64,000 bases of DNA from CAZLWA01 sp964563165 (GCA_964563165.1 CAZLWA010000068.1:1-64000); one strand, 5' to 3'; shown: positions 35,049 through 44,879, counted from the stretch's first letter. Numbers and translations: made by a program. Notes: generated by a model not told the origin, from the letters alone.

Positions 35049-35465
35049 TTATTTTTTCAGCAAATTTCGTATTTCAGTCAGCAACACCACTTCGTCCGTA
35101 GGTCTTTCGGGAACGCTTGGTTTTTTCTCGTCGGCCATTTTCATTCGGTTCAGGGCTTTGATAAGCAAAAAAACCGCAAATGCTACAATGGCAAAATCAA
35201 AAACCGTTTGAAGTAGATTGCCGTAATTCAGAGAAACCGCGTCGGCGGCGACCTTACCTCCGGCATCCATGACGGCTTCCTTCAGTGTAATTTTCAATCC
35301 GGTGAAATTAACGCCCCCGATCAGTATGCCCAGAGGAGGCATCAGTATATCCGCTACGAGGGAAGAAACTATCTTTCCAAACGCTGCGCCTATAATAATA
35401 CCGACCGCCAGATCCACGACATTGCCTTTCATGGCGAACGTCTTGAATTCCTTTATCATGCTCAT
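35049..35465 (-). CDS. mscL: Large-conductance mechanosensitive channel
   Basis: Homopentameric inner-membrane valve opened by membrane tension, releasing solutes on osmotic downshock. 138 residues, normal length. The first helix KEFKTFAMKGNVVDLAVGIIIGAAF with the pore-lining segment, then VSSLVADILMPPLG, a second membrane helix FAIVAFAVFLLIKALN and the cytoplasmic C-terminal helix are all present. AGGAGA lies 6 bases before the ATG. Confidence 0.97.
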   Translation of the reverse strand: MSMIKEFKTFAMKGNVVDLAVGIIIGAAFGKIVSSLVADILMPPLGILIGGVNFTGLKITLKEAVMDAGGKVAADAVSLNYGNLLQTVFDFAIVAFAVFLLIKALNRMKMADEKKPSVPERPTDEVVLLTEIRNLLKK

Positions 35466-35513
35466 TAGTCTCTCCTGGTGTTTGGTAAAAAGTACTTATT
35501 CATATTTCCGTTA

Positions 35514-36044
35514 TCAATCGCAATTCTGTTTTATCATTTCCACCCTGGACGTATCAAACCCGGAAGCCTGTGCTTGGCTGAGAAGTTGGCTCAGTATTTT
35601 ATCTTCTATCGTTTTGTCACGGCCAAGTATCCACAAATAATTTCTGGACGGATGGCCTATCATCGCATGACTGTAATTCGAATCGAGAGCGATGATCCAA
35701 TACGCGCCTGAAAATGGCCAGAAAAAACTGACTTTGAGTTTAGCCGGCTCTTTCGGATCGGGAACCCAGGCTTTACCTTTAGCCGAACTCTTTTTCAAAT
35801 GGTCCGATTGCTTCCGGCCGGCATTGATAACTTCGATATCCCCGTCGGAACGCAGCGTATACGTTGCCGTCACACATTCCAATCCTTTTTCGAACGAATT
35901 TGGCAATCGGGCAATTTCATACCACAGGCCTGTATATCGGTTCAGGTCCACCTTCTTGACTACGTCTAAGCGGCCTTTCGATGCCTCGCAGCCCCAGATA
36001 GAAATCATAAACATGGTGATCAAAATTTCAAATAGGGTCTTCAT
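35514..36044 (-). CDS. blc: Bacterial lipocalin, outer-membrane lipoprotein
   Basis: 176 residues with a lipoprotein signal (lipobox IWGC, Cys19). The lipocalin signature GLWYEIARLPNSFEKG is at about residue 39, followed by YTLRSDGDIEVINAGR and the C-terminal GRDKTIEDKILSQLL. Blc proteins bind fatty acids or lysophospholipids and serve membrane stress. Located 9 bases after the amidohydrolase gene and 48 bases before mscL, in an envelope-stress-like run. Confidence 0.92.
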   Translation of the reverse strand: MKTLFEILITMFMISIWGCEASKGRLDVVKKVDLNRYTGLWYEIARLPNSFEKGLECVTATYTLRSDGDIEVINAGRKQSDHLKKSSAKGKAWVPDPKEPAKLKVSFFWPFSGAYWIIALDSNYSHAMIGHPSRNYLWILGRDKTIEDKILSQLLSQAQASGFDTSRVEMIKQNCD

Positions 36045-36053
36045 ATTTTGTCT

Positions 36054-37376
36054 TCAATTCGTTTTTGCAGAATCGTATTTAGCCTTGAACTTTTTATACA
36101 GATCTTTTTGTTTATTCCCAAGATCGATCATGCGGCCCTGAATGAACGCCAATTCAACATTGGACGTTCGCATATCCAGGAGATCTCCGGTCGAGACCAC
36201 GATCGTGGCGTCCTTATTTTTTTCCAGCGTTCCTGTGCGGTCGCCGATGCCGAGAATTTCTGCCGTATTTTTAGTAATGGACATCAACGCTTCTTCCTTG
36301 GTCAATCCGTAACCCGCCGTAGTACCCGCCTGAAAAATAAGATTGCGCTGCGACCAGGGTCCGTTAGCTCCCGATTGTTTCAAACTGTTAATTGAAAGAC
36401 AATACTTGATCCCGGCTTCCTTGAGAATGCCGGCCAATTTATAAGGCATGTCCGTGTCCTCATCGTCCCGGACCGGTAGCGCCTGAACATTCTCAATGAT
36501 GACTGGGATATTATTTTCCTTCAATAATTTTGTCACCATCCACGCATCGCTCCCGCCGACCAAGATCATGTTGACATCATACTTTTTCACGTGCGCTACA
36601 GCTGCTTCAATCTCCTTGGTATGATACGCGCGAATAAAAAGCGAACGCGTTTTTTTGAAGACCGGGATCATCGATTCCCAGCGTTGATCCGTTTCTTTCA
36701 TGGGCCCCGCTTCTTTCGCCGTCCAATAAGCTTTGGCGGCGTCAAACGCTTTGGTAATTTGTATCAGCGATGCTTCGAGGTTTTTCTTTTGCACATCCAT
36801 CGGCGGCGCAAATGATGACGCGCTGAAAGTCATCGCCGGCCAGTCCATGAAAAGCCCGTCGTCCATTCGGTACGCGGCATCTTCCCAGTTCCATGCGTCC
36901 AGTTGCACGATCGACGACGTGCCGCAGATCAAAGTTCCTTCGGGCGCAATTTGCGCCAGCAGAATTCCGTTGGACCGGACGGTCGGCGTGATACGCGAAT
37001 CGGTGTTGTATCCCACGATCGCCCGTACGTTCGGATTGATCGACCCGACTTCCTGATAGTCCAGAGTTGCGCGCGCCGCATCAATTTCGTCGAGGCCTAA
37101 TATCGAATTGGGCGCAATAACACCGGGGTAAATGTGTTTACCCAGGCAATCGAATTCCTTGATACCGGTCAACCTCGTCTCAAAATTTCCGACCTCAACA
37201 ATTTTTCCGTTGTCAAAAAGAATATTTCCTTTTTCAATGACGGTACCGTCGCCTATGTGGATCGTTGCGTTCTTAAGCAAGATGGGCTGCGTCTGTTTTC
37301 CGGCCGGCGCCGGAACATCCTGCGCAAACCCACTTTGAAATGCCAAAAGGCATATGCCGAATATGATTTTCTTCAT
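36054..37376 (-). CDS. Exported amidohydrolase-like protein without the HxH metal motif
   Basis: 440 residues, signal peptide ending GFAQ, ATG preceded by GAGGAA. The overall fold is that of imidazolonepropionase-like amidohydrolases: N-terminal ATIHIGDGTVIEKGNILFDNGKI and C-terminal GTLEKNKDATIVV. Where active members have PGxIDxHxH, this protein reads YPGVIAPNSILG, without the two metal histidines. It is thus probably a non-catalytic partner or a differently working enzyme. It begins 77 bases after a 1017-residue relative on the same strand, and they probably act together outside the cytoplasm. Confidence 0.82.
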   Translation of the reverse strand: MKKIIFGICLLAFQSGFAQDVPAPAGKQTQPILLKNATIHIGDGTVIEKGNILFDNGKIVEVGNFETRLTGIKEFDCLGKHIYPGVIAPNSILGLDEIDAARATLDYQEVGSINPNVRAIVGYNTDSRITPTVRSNGILLAQIAPEGTLICGTSSIVQLDAWNWEDAAYRMDDGLFMDWPAMTFSASSFAPPMDVQKKNLEASLIQITKAFDAAKAYWTAKEAGPMKETDQRWESMIPVFKKTRSLFIRAYHTKEIEAAVAHVKKYDVNMILVGGSDAWMVTKLLKENNIPVIIENVQALPVRDDEDTDMPYKLAGILKEAGIKYCLSINSLKQSGANGPWSQRNLIFQAGTTAGYGLTKEEALMSITKNTAEILGIGDRTGTLEKNKDATIVVSTGDLLDMRTSNVELAFIQGRMIDLGNKQKDLYKKFKAKYDSAKTN

Positions 37377-37453
37377 GATTCCTCGTTAAACAAATTATGA
37401 TTTATTAAGTTTGAATTTTGAATTGTAAGATTTTCGATCATCATCGACCGTTT

Positions 37454-40400
37454 TCAATTATCAATTTTCTTATTATAGTCTGAATTTACATCATCGCAAT
37501 GCAAAATCGACTTTCCCTTTCCCGCCGGCTTTATGGCCGGTGTTCCGCCTTTTTTATCATCAATCATTTTTTGAATGATGCGGTTTCTTTCTTTTGAAAT
37601 TTCCTCGCGCGCCTGCCGGTCATTTTCAATGTCAAAATACAACCGCCCGTCCACATAAGTCTGAAGCGGCTTGGCATAGATCGAAAGCGGATTATCATTC
37701 CACAAAACGGCGTCCGCGTCTATGCCGGACCTAATACTGCCGACGCGATCGTTGATATGCAGCATCGTCGCGGGGTTGAGCGTAACAAATTTCCAGGCTT
37801 CCTCTTCGGAAATATTTCCGTATTTCACCGATTTGGCCGCCTCCTGATTCAGCCGCCGCGCCATTTCTGCGTCGTCCGAGTTGATCGCAACCGTCATTCC
37901 CTCGTCGTGCATGATCGCCGCGTTATAGGGAATCGCATCCACGACCTCATATTTATACGACCACCAATCGGAAAACGTCGAACCCGCCGCGCCGTGCTTT
38001 TTCATTTTATCCGCCACTTTGTAGCCTTCCAGAATATGCGTGAAGGTATTCACCTTGAAGCCCATTTGTTCGGCGGTCCGTATAAGCTGCGTAACTTCCG
38101 ACTGCACGTAGGCATGGCATGTAATATTTCTCTTGCCGTCTAGAATTTCCAGGATGGCTTCCAATTCCAGATCCTTTCGGGGCGGGATCACATTCGATTT
38201 TTCTCCGCCCGCCGTCTGATAGCGGCCCCATGCCGCTTTATAGTCTTTGGCTGCCTGAAATTCGTCTTTCACGATCTGCTCGACGCCCAGACGCGTTTGC
38301 GGATACCGCGTGACGTTGTGATCGCCCCAATTGGATTGCTTCACATTCTCGCCCAGTGCAAATTTGATAAACGGCGGCGCGCTTTCAAATTTCATTTGCT
38401 CGCCGAGCAATCCCCAGCGCAATTTGATGATCTGCGTTTGCCCTCCGATCGTATTCGCCGAACCGTGCAGAATGTGGGAAGTCGTCACGCCGCCGGCTAA
38501 CTGGCGGTAAATATCGATATCTTCGGCATCCAGTACGTCGCCGATACGCACTTCAGCGGAAACCGACTGCGTGCCTTCATTAACTCCCTTCGTTATTGCA
38601 ATGTGGGAATGTTCGTCCACAATGCCGTTCGTAAGATGTTTACCGGTAGCGTCAATGACGACGGCATCCTTCGGCGCCGATAGATTTTTTCCTACGCCTC
38701 TGATTTTTCCTTTTTCGATAATCACGTCGGCGTTCTTCAGAATACCTTGATCCGTATTTGTCCATACCGTGGCATTTTTGAATACGACGGTGTTCTGCCG
38801 CGGCTGTTCTTTCCAGCCGTAAGCCATGTTGGGAAATGTTACTGCGGCAGTGACCGACGAATCACGTTTCACGGCGTTATCCTCTTTTTCTTTCGGAACG
38901 AAATCTGTTATGCGTTTGGCCGACCACTCCGCCGTTTTACCGCCGGCGGTTTCGCCCGTGCCGGACATCGTTCCATCGCGAGCCATACCCTTCAGCCGCG
39001 CTGTCCCGGTTTCCCCCAGCGAATCCGTTCTGAAATTAATCCCTATCCTGTCGTTGACCAAAGCCATTTGAACTTCGAATTTCGACGAATCCCTGAATGT
39101 GAGCGTCGCGGAATATTTTCCGGGCGTGCCGGCAATATTCAAAGGATACGTTTTTCCGCTATAACTGAAATCATACGTTCCGCGCAGGTCGTATGGAGGA
39201 ATCTTATTCACTTCATACTTTTTACCTTTGATCCACGACTCGTAAATCGTAGCGTTCTTTTCGAAAAGATTTCCGGAGCAAATAACCAGATTGCCCATTT
39301 TTCCTTTTTCCAGCGAACCGACCGCTCCATCCACGCCCATCATCCTTGCAGGCGTTCTCGTTAATGCCTCCAGAGCCTGGTCGGCCGTGAGCCCGAACGA
39401 CTCGGCTTTTTGTATATTCGCCCAAAATGTTTTGCTGTCCTTTAATCCGGTAAGCGTAATGGCAAACGGAATACTGTTTTTGGCAAGCGCCGAAAGATTC
39501 GTCGGCGCCAATTCCCATTTTTTCAGGTCCTGCAAACTAACTTGCCTCGCATCGTCGGGATCCTCGACATCGTACGGCTGCGGAAAATTTACAGGAATGA
39601 TCAAAGCGGCACCGGTCTGTTTGATCGCGTCGATGCGCTCGTATTCATATCCCGCGCCCTTGATGATAAAACTATAACCAAATTCTTTGGCGATCGCCGA
39701 CACCCGAAAAACATCCTGCGTACTATTCACTTCAAAAATCATCGGCAATTTCTTATGGAGCCCATTCCCAAGCGCAGCCAGTGAAATATTATAATCAGGC
39801 TCCTGCCGGATCGGATTTAATTTTGATTTTTCAACGGCGTTCATGTACCAGCCCGCATCCAGAAAGGTCTGGCGGACCAATGCGACGGCTCCCATGAGCG
39901 AACTGGGATAATCCTGCGTCGAACTTCCTTTGTCAAACGACATATGCACGCTCGCTAAGCCGGCAATGATCTCTTCCGCGATGGAGCTTTCGCCGAGATT
40001 TACTACGGAACCCGTTCCGCGAAAAATTCCGTCCCCCGGTTTGGCGCACACCGTCGTGAATCCAAGCGCGCGTAAATCGCCAGCCTTTTTTGAATCCACA
40101 TCCAATTCCGTTTGCACATCGAATTCCGGTTTAACCGCCTGGTTCCAATCGTAGGCGCCTTTCTTATTTGAAAACGGCCGCGGTTCCAGCCCGCGATTGG
40201 CTCTTTCCGGCGCTTTCACGCCATAATCTGAAAACGCGTCGATAAGCCCGGGATAGATCCACATGCCTTTATAGTTATGAACGACCGCATCCTTCGGAAT
40301 GGTCACATTCGAGCCGACCGATTCAATGACGCCGTCGCGGATAACGATGGTTCCATTCTGAATTTTCTGACCGGGACTGGGAATGATCGTTACGTTCGTG

Positions 40401-40507
40401 AATGCATGGACGGAAGGCGTCTTGTCCCGCATACCCTCCACGGGCCAGGTCTGCTGAGCATAGAGCGTACCCGCGTAAAGAGCCCACAGGAGAAAAAATT
40501 GTTTCAT
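37454..40507 (-). CDS. Double amidohydrolase, exported, inactive-like N half and active-like C half
   Basis: 1017 residues with a signal peptide ending LYAQ. Two amidohydrolase modules are joined: the first (about 30-440) reads WIYPGLIDAFSDYG, without metal histidines; a beta-rich linker (about 450-560) follows; the second (about 585-980) has the intact motif NGIVDEHSHIA, with further candidate ligands in CHAYVQSE, TFTHILEGY and the INSDDAEMARR loop. The substrate is not known; exported members of this group are usually guessed to act on cyclic peptides or amides. The last codons lie in a 7-base repeat-like AT stretch. Confidence 0.82.
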   Translation of the reverse strand: MKQFFLLWALYAGTLYAQQTWPVEGMRDKTPSVHAFTNVTIIPSPGQKIQNGTIVIRDGVIESVGSNVTIPKDAVVHNYKGMWIYPGLIDAFSDYGVKAPERANRGLEPRPFSNKKGAYDWNQAVKPEFDVQTELDVDSKKAGDLRALGFTTVCAKPGDGIFRGTGSVVNLGESSIAEEIIAGLASVHMSFDKGSSTQDYPSSLMGAVALVRQTFLDAGWYMNAVEKSKLNPIRQEPDYNISLAALGNGLHKKLPMIFEVNSTQDVFRVSAIAKEFGYSFIIKGAGYEYERIDAIKQTGAALIIPVNFPQPYDVEDPDDARQVSLQDLKKWELAPTNLSALAKNSIPFAITLTGLKDSKTFWANIQKAESFGLTADQALEALTRTPARMMGVDGAVGSLEKGKMGNLVICSGNLFEKNATIYESWIKGKKYEVNKIPPYDLRGTYDFSYSGKTYPLNIAGTPGKYSATLTFRDSSKFEVQMALVNDRIGINFRTDSLGETGTARLKGMARDGTMSGTGETAGGKTAEWSAKRITDFVPKEKEDNAVKRDSSVTAAVTFPNMAYGWKEQPRQNTVVFKNATVWTNTDQGILKNADVIIEKGKIRGVGKNLSAPKDAVVIDATGKHLTNGIVDEHSHIAITKGVNEGTQSVSAEVRIGDVLDAEDIDIYRQLAGGVTTSHILHGSANTIGGQTQIIKLRWGLLGEQMKFESAPPFIKFALGENVKQSNWGDHNVTRYPQTRLGVEQIVKDEFQAAKDYKAAWGRYQTAGGEKSNVIPPRKDLELEAILEILDGKRNITCHAYVQSEVTQLIRTAEQMGFKVNTFTHILEGYKVADKMKKHGAAGSTFSDWWSYKYEVVDAIPYNAAIMHDEGMTVAINSDDAEMARRLNQEAAKSVKYGNISEEEAWKFVTLNPATMLHINDRVGSIRSGIDADAVLWNDNPLSIYAKPLQTYVDGRLYFDIENDRQAREEISKERNRIIQKMIDDKKGGTPAIKPAGKGKSILHCDDVNSDYNKKIDN

Positions 40508-40801
40508 GGCAATCCCTAGGTTTAGTTAAAAGGCAGGATTCATTTAAAATAATGTTAGATCCAAATTGCTCTGAGAGAACGGGATCAAAAGGAGACGGGC
40601 AATTCACGCCGGAATAATATATCATTTTTTCCATTAACTTCAAAAAAAATATCGGCTGCTGACCGGTATTCAAAAACCCCTTGCATTTACTGCATTATGA
40701 ATTTAAGTTTGTTGGCGTGAGTGCCGTGAAATAAGTTCGGTGATTGAGCGTTAATACTGGGGCGGGAGAATTTTGAGTAACCAAAAAAAGGCAGTGAAAT
40801 A

Positions 40802-42307
40802 ATGAATCTTACTTCGCAAACGAATACGGATCAGTTCAAAAAAGAATTTGAAGAATTCCTGAAAGAAAAATACGGCGCGCTGGATGTCGAGCAGGATACG
40901 ACCGGCGCCAAAGCGGGAACTAAGAGCCACGGCAGCAGTACTCAAGTGAATTTTGATCTGAAACCGGAGGAATTGGAAGAATATTTGAATCAATATGTGG
41001 AGCGTCAAAGTGAAGCGATCGAAATCATCGCAACAAAAATCGCTACGCATTACAATCGCATGAAATTGGACGACACCCTGACGGAAGAACAAAAACTGGT
41101 CGGCAACATCAAGAGCAACGTTCTCTTGATCGGCCCGACGGGCGTGGGCAAAACCTATATCGTCAAGCTGGTGGCCAGTAAGATCGGCGTTCCCTTCGTC
41201 AAAGCTGACGCGACCAAATTCAGCGAAACCGGCTATGTGGGCGGCGATGTGGAAGACCTGATTCGTGATCTCGTCCGGGAAGCGGACGGTGATATCAAAG
41301 CGGCGGAATACGGCATCGTCTATCTGGATGAAATCGACAAAATCGCATCCGCCGTGAATATGCGCGGCATTGATGTTTCTCGAACCGGGGTGCAAAGAAA
41401 TTTACTCAAATTGATGGAAGAATCCGAAGTGGACCTGCGCGTGCCGCACGATATGGCGTCCCAGATGGAAGCCGCGATGGAAGCGCAGAAAACGGGCAAA
41501 GTTGAACGTAAGAAGGTGAATACTAAAAATATTCTGTTCATCGTCAGCGGCGCTTTTTCAGGTCTGGATGAGATCATCCGCAAACGGGTGCAGGATAAGA
41601 AAATGGGATTCGGCGCCGAACACAAAAAAACCGAAAAATCAGGCAAATCCGAATTATTCAAGCAAGTCAAAACGGAAGATCTTATTGAATACGGTTTTGA
41701 ATCGGAATTCGTCGGGCGATTGCCGGTCATTGCCGTGCTGAACGACCTTCCGGCTGAGGCTCTTTTCAATATTCTGAAAAATCCCAACAGCAGTGTCACG
41801 CTCAGCAAGAAACGGGATTTTGAGGCGTATGGTATTGACATTGAATTTGAGGATGACGCGCTGCGCATGTTTGCGGAACGCGCGTATGAGCAGCGTACCG
41901 GAGCACGCGGCCTGGTGAACATCATCGAAAGCGTGCTGATCAAATTCGAAAAGAAACTGCCGTCGACGCATATTAAGAGATTCAAAGTCACGAAAGAAAT
42001 CGTTGAAAATCCTGAATTAGAATTGAACAAACTTCTGACCTACAGCTCGATGAAAGAATTCCAGGAGAGCTTTCTCAGGATGCACGGTATCGTATTTGAA
42101 TTTTCAGATGGCGCTATCATTAAGATCTCGCACCGGGCGGCCGCTGAGAAAACGAATTTCAATTCCGTCGCCCGCGAACTTTTTAAAGACTACGAATACG
42201 GCTTGAAACTGGCGGGTAAAAATAATTTTCTCGTAAGTGACGAGGTCATTGACGATCCTAAAAAATATTTGGACGAACTCATTAAGAAATCTTATTCGGC
42301 CAAATAG
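40802..42307 (+). CDS. ClpX-like AAA+ ATPase without zinc domain
   Basis: 501 residues. Walker A is GPTGVGKT (111-118), Walker B VYLDEID (173-179), the pore loop GYVG (144-147) and a sensor GARG in RTGARGLVNIIES, all closely following ClpX order. Differences from true ClpX: the N-terminal C4 zinc domain is replaced by about 50 polar residues, the ClpP-docking IGF tripeptide reads MGF, the RKH pore loop is changed to ERKKVN, and about 90 residues follow the normal end. So it may unfold proteins independently of ClpP or with another partner. Weak AAAGG 11 bases upstream. Confidence 0.85.
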   Translation: MNLTSQTNTDQFKKEFEEFLKEKYGALDVEQDTTGAKAGTKSHGSSTQVNFDLKPEELEEYLNQYVERQSEAIEIIATKIATHYNRMKLDDTLTEEQKLVGNIKSNVLLIGPTGVGKTYIVKLVASKIGVPFVKADATKFSETGYVGGDVEDLIRDLVREADGDIKAAEYGIVYLDEIDKIASAVNMRGIDVSRTGVQRNLLKLMEESEVDLRVPHDMASQMEAAMEAQKTGKVERKKVNTKNILFIVSGAFSGLDEIIRKRVQDKKMGFGAEHKKTEKSGKSELFKQVKTEDLIEYGFESEFVGRLPVIAVLNDLPAEALFNILKNPNSSVTLSKKRDFEAYGIDIEFEDDALRMFAERAYEQRTGARGLVNIIESVLIKFEKKLPSTHIKRFKVTKEIVENPELELNKLLTYSSMKEFQESFLRMHGIVFEFSDGAIIKISHRAAAEKTNFNSVARELFKDYEYGLKLAGKNNFLVSDEVIDDPKKYLDELIKKSYSAK

Positions 42308-42396
42308 ATCCTTCGGCTGCGCCCGGAAGGTTCTGCGTAATTCCGAACTGTCGGGGGCGCCTGTCGGGCCCTAACCATAAACCTGAGACAAAATAT

Positions 42397-43683
42397 ATGA
42401 AAAAAGTAGTCATCGTTGACGGTGTTCGCACCGCGTACATCAAAGCCGGAACCCTCTTCAATAAGCTTACCGCCGTTGATCTCGGCAAAACGGCTTTGCG
42501 CGAACTGCTGGCGCGTACGAATTTAGACGCCAAATTACTGAATGAAGTGATTGTGGGCAATATCGGCAATCCGCCGGAAGCAACGAACGTCGCAAGGATC
42601 ATTGCGCTTGAAGCGGGTGTTCCGAAAAATGTACCTTCTTTTACGGTTCAGCGCAATTGCGCCAGCGGCATGCAGTCCATTGTCGATGCATACTTACGGA
42701 TCATTTCAGGCCAGGCGGAGATCATCGCCGCCGGCGGCGTCGAATCGATGAGCAAGGTTCCTCTCTTGTACAGTGAAAAGGCCACGGATAAATTCGCAGT
42801 GTTGATGAAATCAAGAACGATGGGCAGCCGTATCGGGGCAATGATGCGTTTCCGGCCCGGTGATTTTAATCCGGTCATCGGCCTATTGCTCGGGCTCACA
42901 GACGGCTATTGCGGATTGAACATGGGCGATACGGCGGAAGTCCTCGCTAAAGAATACGGGGTCTCGCGGAAGGAACAGGATACCTTCGCGCTCATGAGCC
43001 ATCAGCGTGCTGCCAAAGCGACCGATGGGGGGATCCTGAAGCAGGAAATCGCGCCTGTGTATTTGCCGCCGGATTACAAAATGGTGGCGGATGAAGATAA
43101 CGGAATCAGAAAGAACCAGAATATGGAAGCGCTGGAAAAATTACGTCCCGCTTTCGATCGTAAATTCGGTACGGTGACGCCGGGAAATTCAAGCCAGATC
43201 ACGGACGGCGCCGCTTTCGTTCTCGTCATGTCAGAAGAGAAAGCGAAAAAAATGGGGTATAAAGTTCTCGGCACCATTCGCGGATTCGGATTTGCGGGCC
43301 TCGATCCCGAGCGTATGGGTTTGGGGCCGGTGTTCAGCACACCCCTCGCCCTGAAACAGGCCGGGCTGACCATGAAAGATATTGAGCTTATTGAAATCAA
43401 CGAAGCGTTCGCGGCCCAGGTCATTGCGAATGAAAAATGTTTTGCCTCGAAAAAATTCGCAGCGGAAGTTCTGGATCTGCCGAAGGCACTCGGTGAAATT
43501 GATCGGGATATTTTGAACGTCAACGGCGGCGCGATCGCGCTCGGACATCCCGTCGGTTCGTCCGGCACCCGGCTGGTCCTGACTCTCCTCAAAGAAATGA
43601 AGCGGCGCGATTTGCAATTCGGTTTAGCTACGCTCTGTATCGGGGGCGGCCAGGGCGGAGCGATGATCGTGGAGCGCAGTTAA
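42397..43683 (+). CDS. Thiolase, FadI/trifunctional beta-subunit type
   Basis: 428 residues, longer than AtoB-type thiolases, as in FadI. Nucleophile Cys88 in QRNCASGM, the GHPVGSSGTR histidine near residue 380, and the second cysteine in LCIGGGQGGA near 413. EINEAFAAQV is also conserved. Cleaves 3-ketoacyl-CoA to acetyl-CoA and a shorter acyl-CoA. No hydratase/dehydrogenase partner is in the window; a second, shorter thiolase is at 55169-56344. Confidence 0.9.
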   Translation: MKKVVIVDGVRTAYIKAGTLFNKLTAVDLGKTALRELLARTNLDAKLLNEVIVGNIGNPPEATNVARIIALEAGVPKNVPSFTVQRNCASGMQSIVDAYLRIISGQAEIIAAGGVESMSKVPLLYSEKATDKFAVLMKSRTMGSRIGAMMRFRPGDFNPVIGLLLGLTDGYCGLNMGDTAEVLAKEYGVSRKEQDTFALMSHQRAAKATDGGILKQEIAPVYLPPDYKMVADEDNGIRKNQNMEALEKLRPAFDRKFGTVTPGNSSQITDGAAFVLVMSEEKAKKMGYKVLGTIRGFGFAGLDPERMGLGPVFSTPLALKQAGLTMKDIELIEINEAFAAQVIANEKCFASKKFAAEVLDLPKALGEIDRDILNVNGGAIALGHPVGSSGTRLVLTLLKEMKRRDLQFGLATLCIGGGQGGAMIVERS

Positions 43684-43690
43684 TGACAGT

Positions 43691-43711
43691 CGATTGAGGA
43701 TTGACGATTAA
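43691..43711. repeat. Three 7-base units after the thiolase stop
   Basis: CGATTGA-GGATTGA-CGATTAA begins 8 bases after the stop codon, within the short gap before the next gene. Confidence 0.45.
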
Positions 43712-43714
43712 ATA

Positions 43715-44872
43715 ATGTCTCATCACACAATAAACTTCTCCAAAGAAGAACTCTACCGTTATTCCCGCCACATCCTGCTCAATGAATTCGGATTAGAAGG
43801 ACAGAAAAAGCTCAAGACCGCAAAAGTTCTTGTCATTGGTTCCGGAGGGCTTGGAAGCCCGGTTTTATTATATTTGGCGGCGGCAGGCGTAGGAACACTC
43901 GGCATCGTGGATTTTGATGCCGTGGATGAAAGTAATCTGCAAAGGCAGGTTCTTTTCGGAATATCCGATATCGGAAAACCGAAAGTTGATATTGCCAAGG
44001 CACGCATTCAGGAACTCAATCCTCATGTTGAAGTTATTACCTATCACACACAGCTCACTTCACAGAACGCATTGAAAATTATCAAAGACTATGACGTCAT
44101 CGCTGACGGCACGGATAATTTTCCGACCCGCTATTTAGTCAATGACGCCTGCGTTTTTCTGAACAAGCCCAATATCTACGCTTCGATTTTTCAATTTGAA
44201 GGGCAGGTTTCTGTTTTTAATTACACTGATGAAAACGGAATACTCGGCCCTAACTACCGCGATCTCTACCCGACCCCTCCGCCGCCGGGCTTGGTGCCGA
44301 GCTGTGCGGAAGGCGGAGTACTTGGCGTATTGCCGGGCATAATTGGAAGCATGCAGGCGAGCGAGGCGATCAAGGTCATTACAGGAATCGGAAAACCTTT
44401 ATCGGCGCGCTTGCTGTTGTTCGATGCTCTTAATTTTGAAACGCGTATTGTGAAATTCAATCGCGACGACAACAATCCGGTCAACGGAAAGAACCCTACG
44501 ATCAGGAAGCTGATTGACTACGACGATTTCTGCGGAATCAAACATTCCGATAATAACATTAAAGAAATCTCAGTTCTTGAATTGAAACAAATGATAGAAG
44601 AAAAAAAAGATTTTCAGTTGATCGACGTGCGCGAGCCGTTTGAATACTCCTTGGTTAACCTCGGCGCGGAACTCATTCCCATGGCTGTGCTTTCACAATC
44701 CCATAACAAGATTTCACGCGACAAACCTGTTGTCGTTTATTGTAAGACCGGCGCGCGCAGCGCAAAAGCGATCCGGGAACTTCAAAAATCCGGGTTTTCA
44801 AATTTGTTGAATTTAAAAGGCGGGATTATCGCATATGCGAATGAAGTGGACCCGAGCCTGCCGAGATACTAA
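43715..44872 (+). CDS. ThiF/MoeB-type adenylyltransferase with rhodanese domain (MoeZ-like)
   Basis: 385 residues. The N-terminal E1-like domain has the nucleotide loop IGSGGLGS (42-49), the ADGTDNFPTRY acceptor region and Cys146 (NDAC). Only single cysteines replace the CxxC pairs of E. coli MoeB (PSCAEGG at 197, DFCG at 273), as in MoeZ proteins. The C-terminal rhodanese domain (about 283-385) carries catalytic Cys343 in YCKTGAR. It adenylates and thiocarboxylates a ubiquitin-like sulfur carrier for molybdopterin, thiamine or cysteine synthesis; no carrier gene is in view. Confidence 0.9.
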   Translation: MSHHTINFSKEELYRYSRHILLNEFGLEGQKKLKTAKVLVIGSGGLGSPVLLYLAAAGVGTLGIVDFDAVDESNLQRQVLFGISDIGKPKVDIAKARIQELNPHVEVITYHTQLTSQNALKIIKDYDVIADGTDNFPTRYLVNDACVFLNKPNIYASIFQFEGQVSVFNYTDENGILGPNYRDLYPTPPPPGLVPSCAEGGVLGVLPGIIGSMQASEAIKVITGIGKPLSARLLLFDALNFETRIVKFNRDDNNPVNGKNPTIRKLIDYDDFCGIKHSDNNIKEISVLELKQMIEEKKDFQLIDVREPFEYSLVNLGAELIPMAVLSQSHNKISRDKPVVVYCKTGARSAKAIRELQKSGFSNLLNLKGGIIAYANEVDPSLPRY

Positions 44873-44879
44873 AAATTTC

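Noticed and set aside
38747..39364. Plus-strand frame of 205 residues opposite the double amidohydrolase
   Set aside because: Antisense shadow of a long coding region, without start signals or recognisable domains.
41320..42030. Minus-strand frame of 236 residues opposite the ClpX-like gene
   Set aside because: Shadow of the ATPase codons; serine/arginine-rich composition typical of antisense translation.
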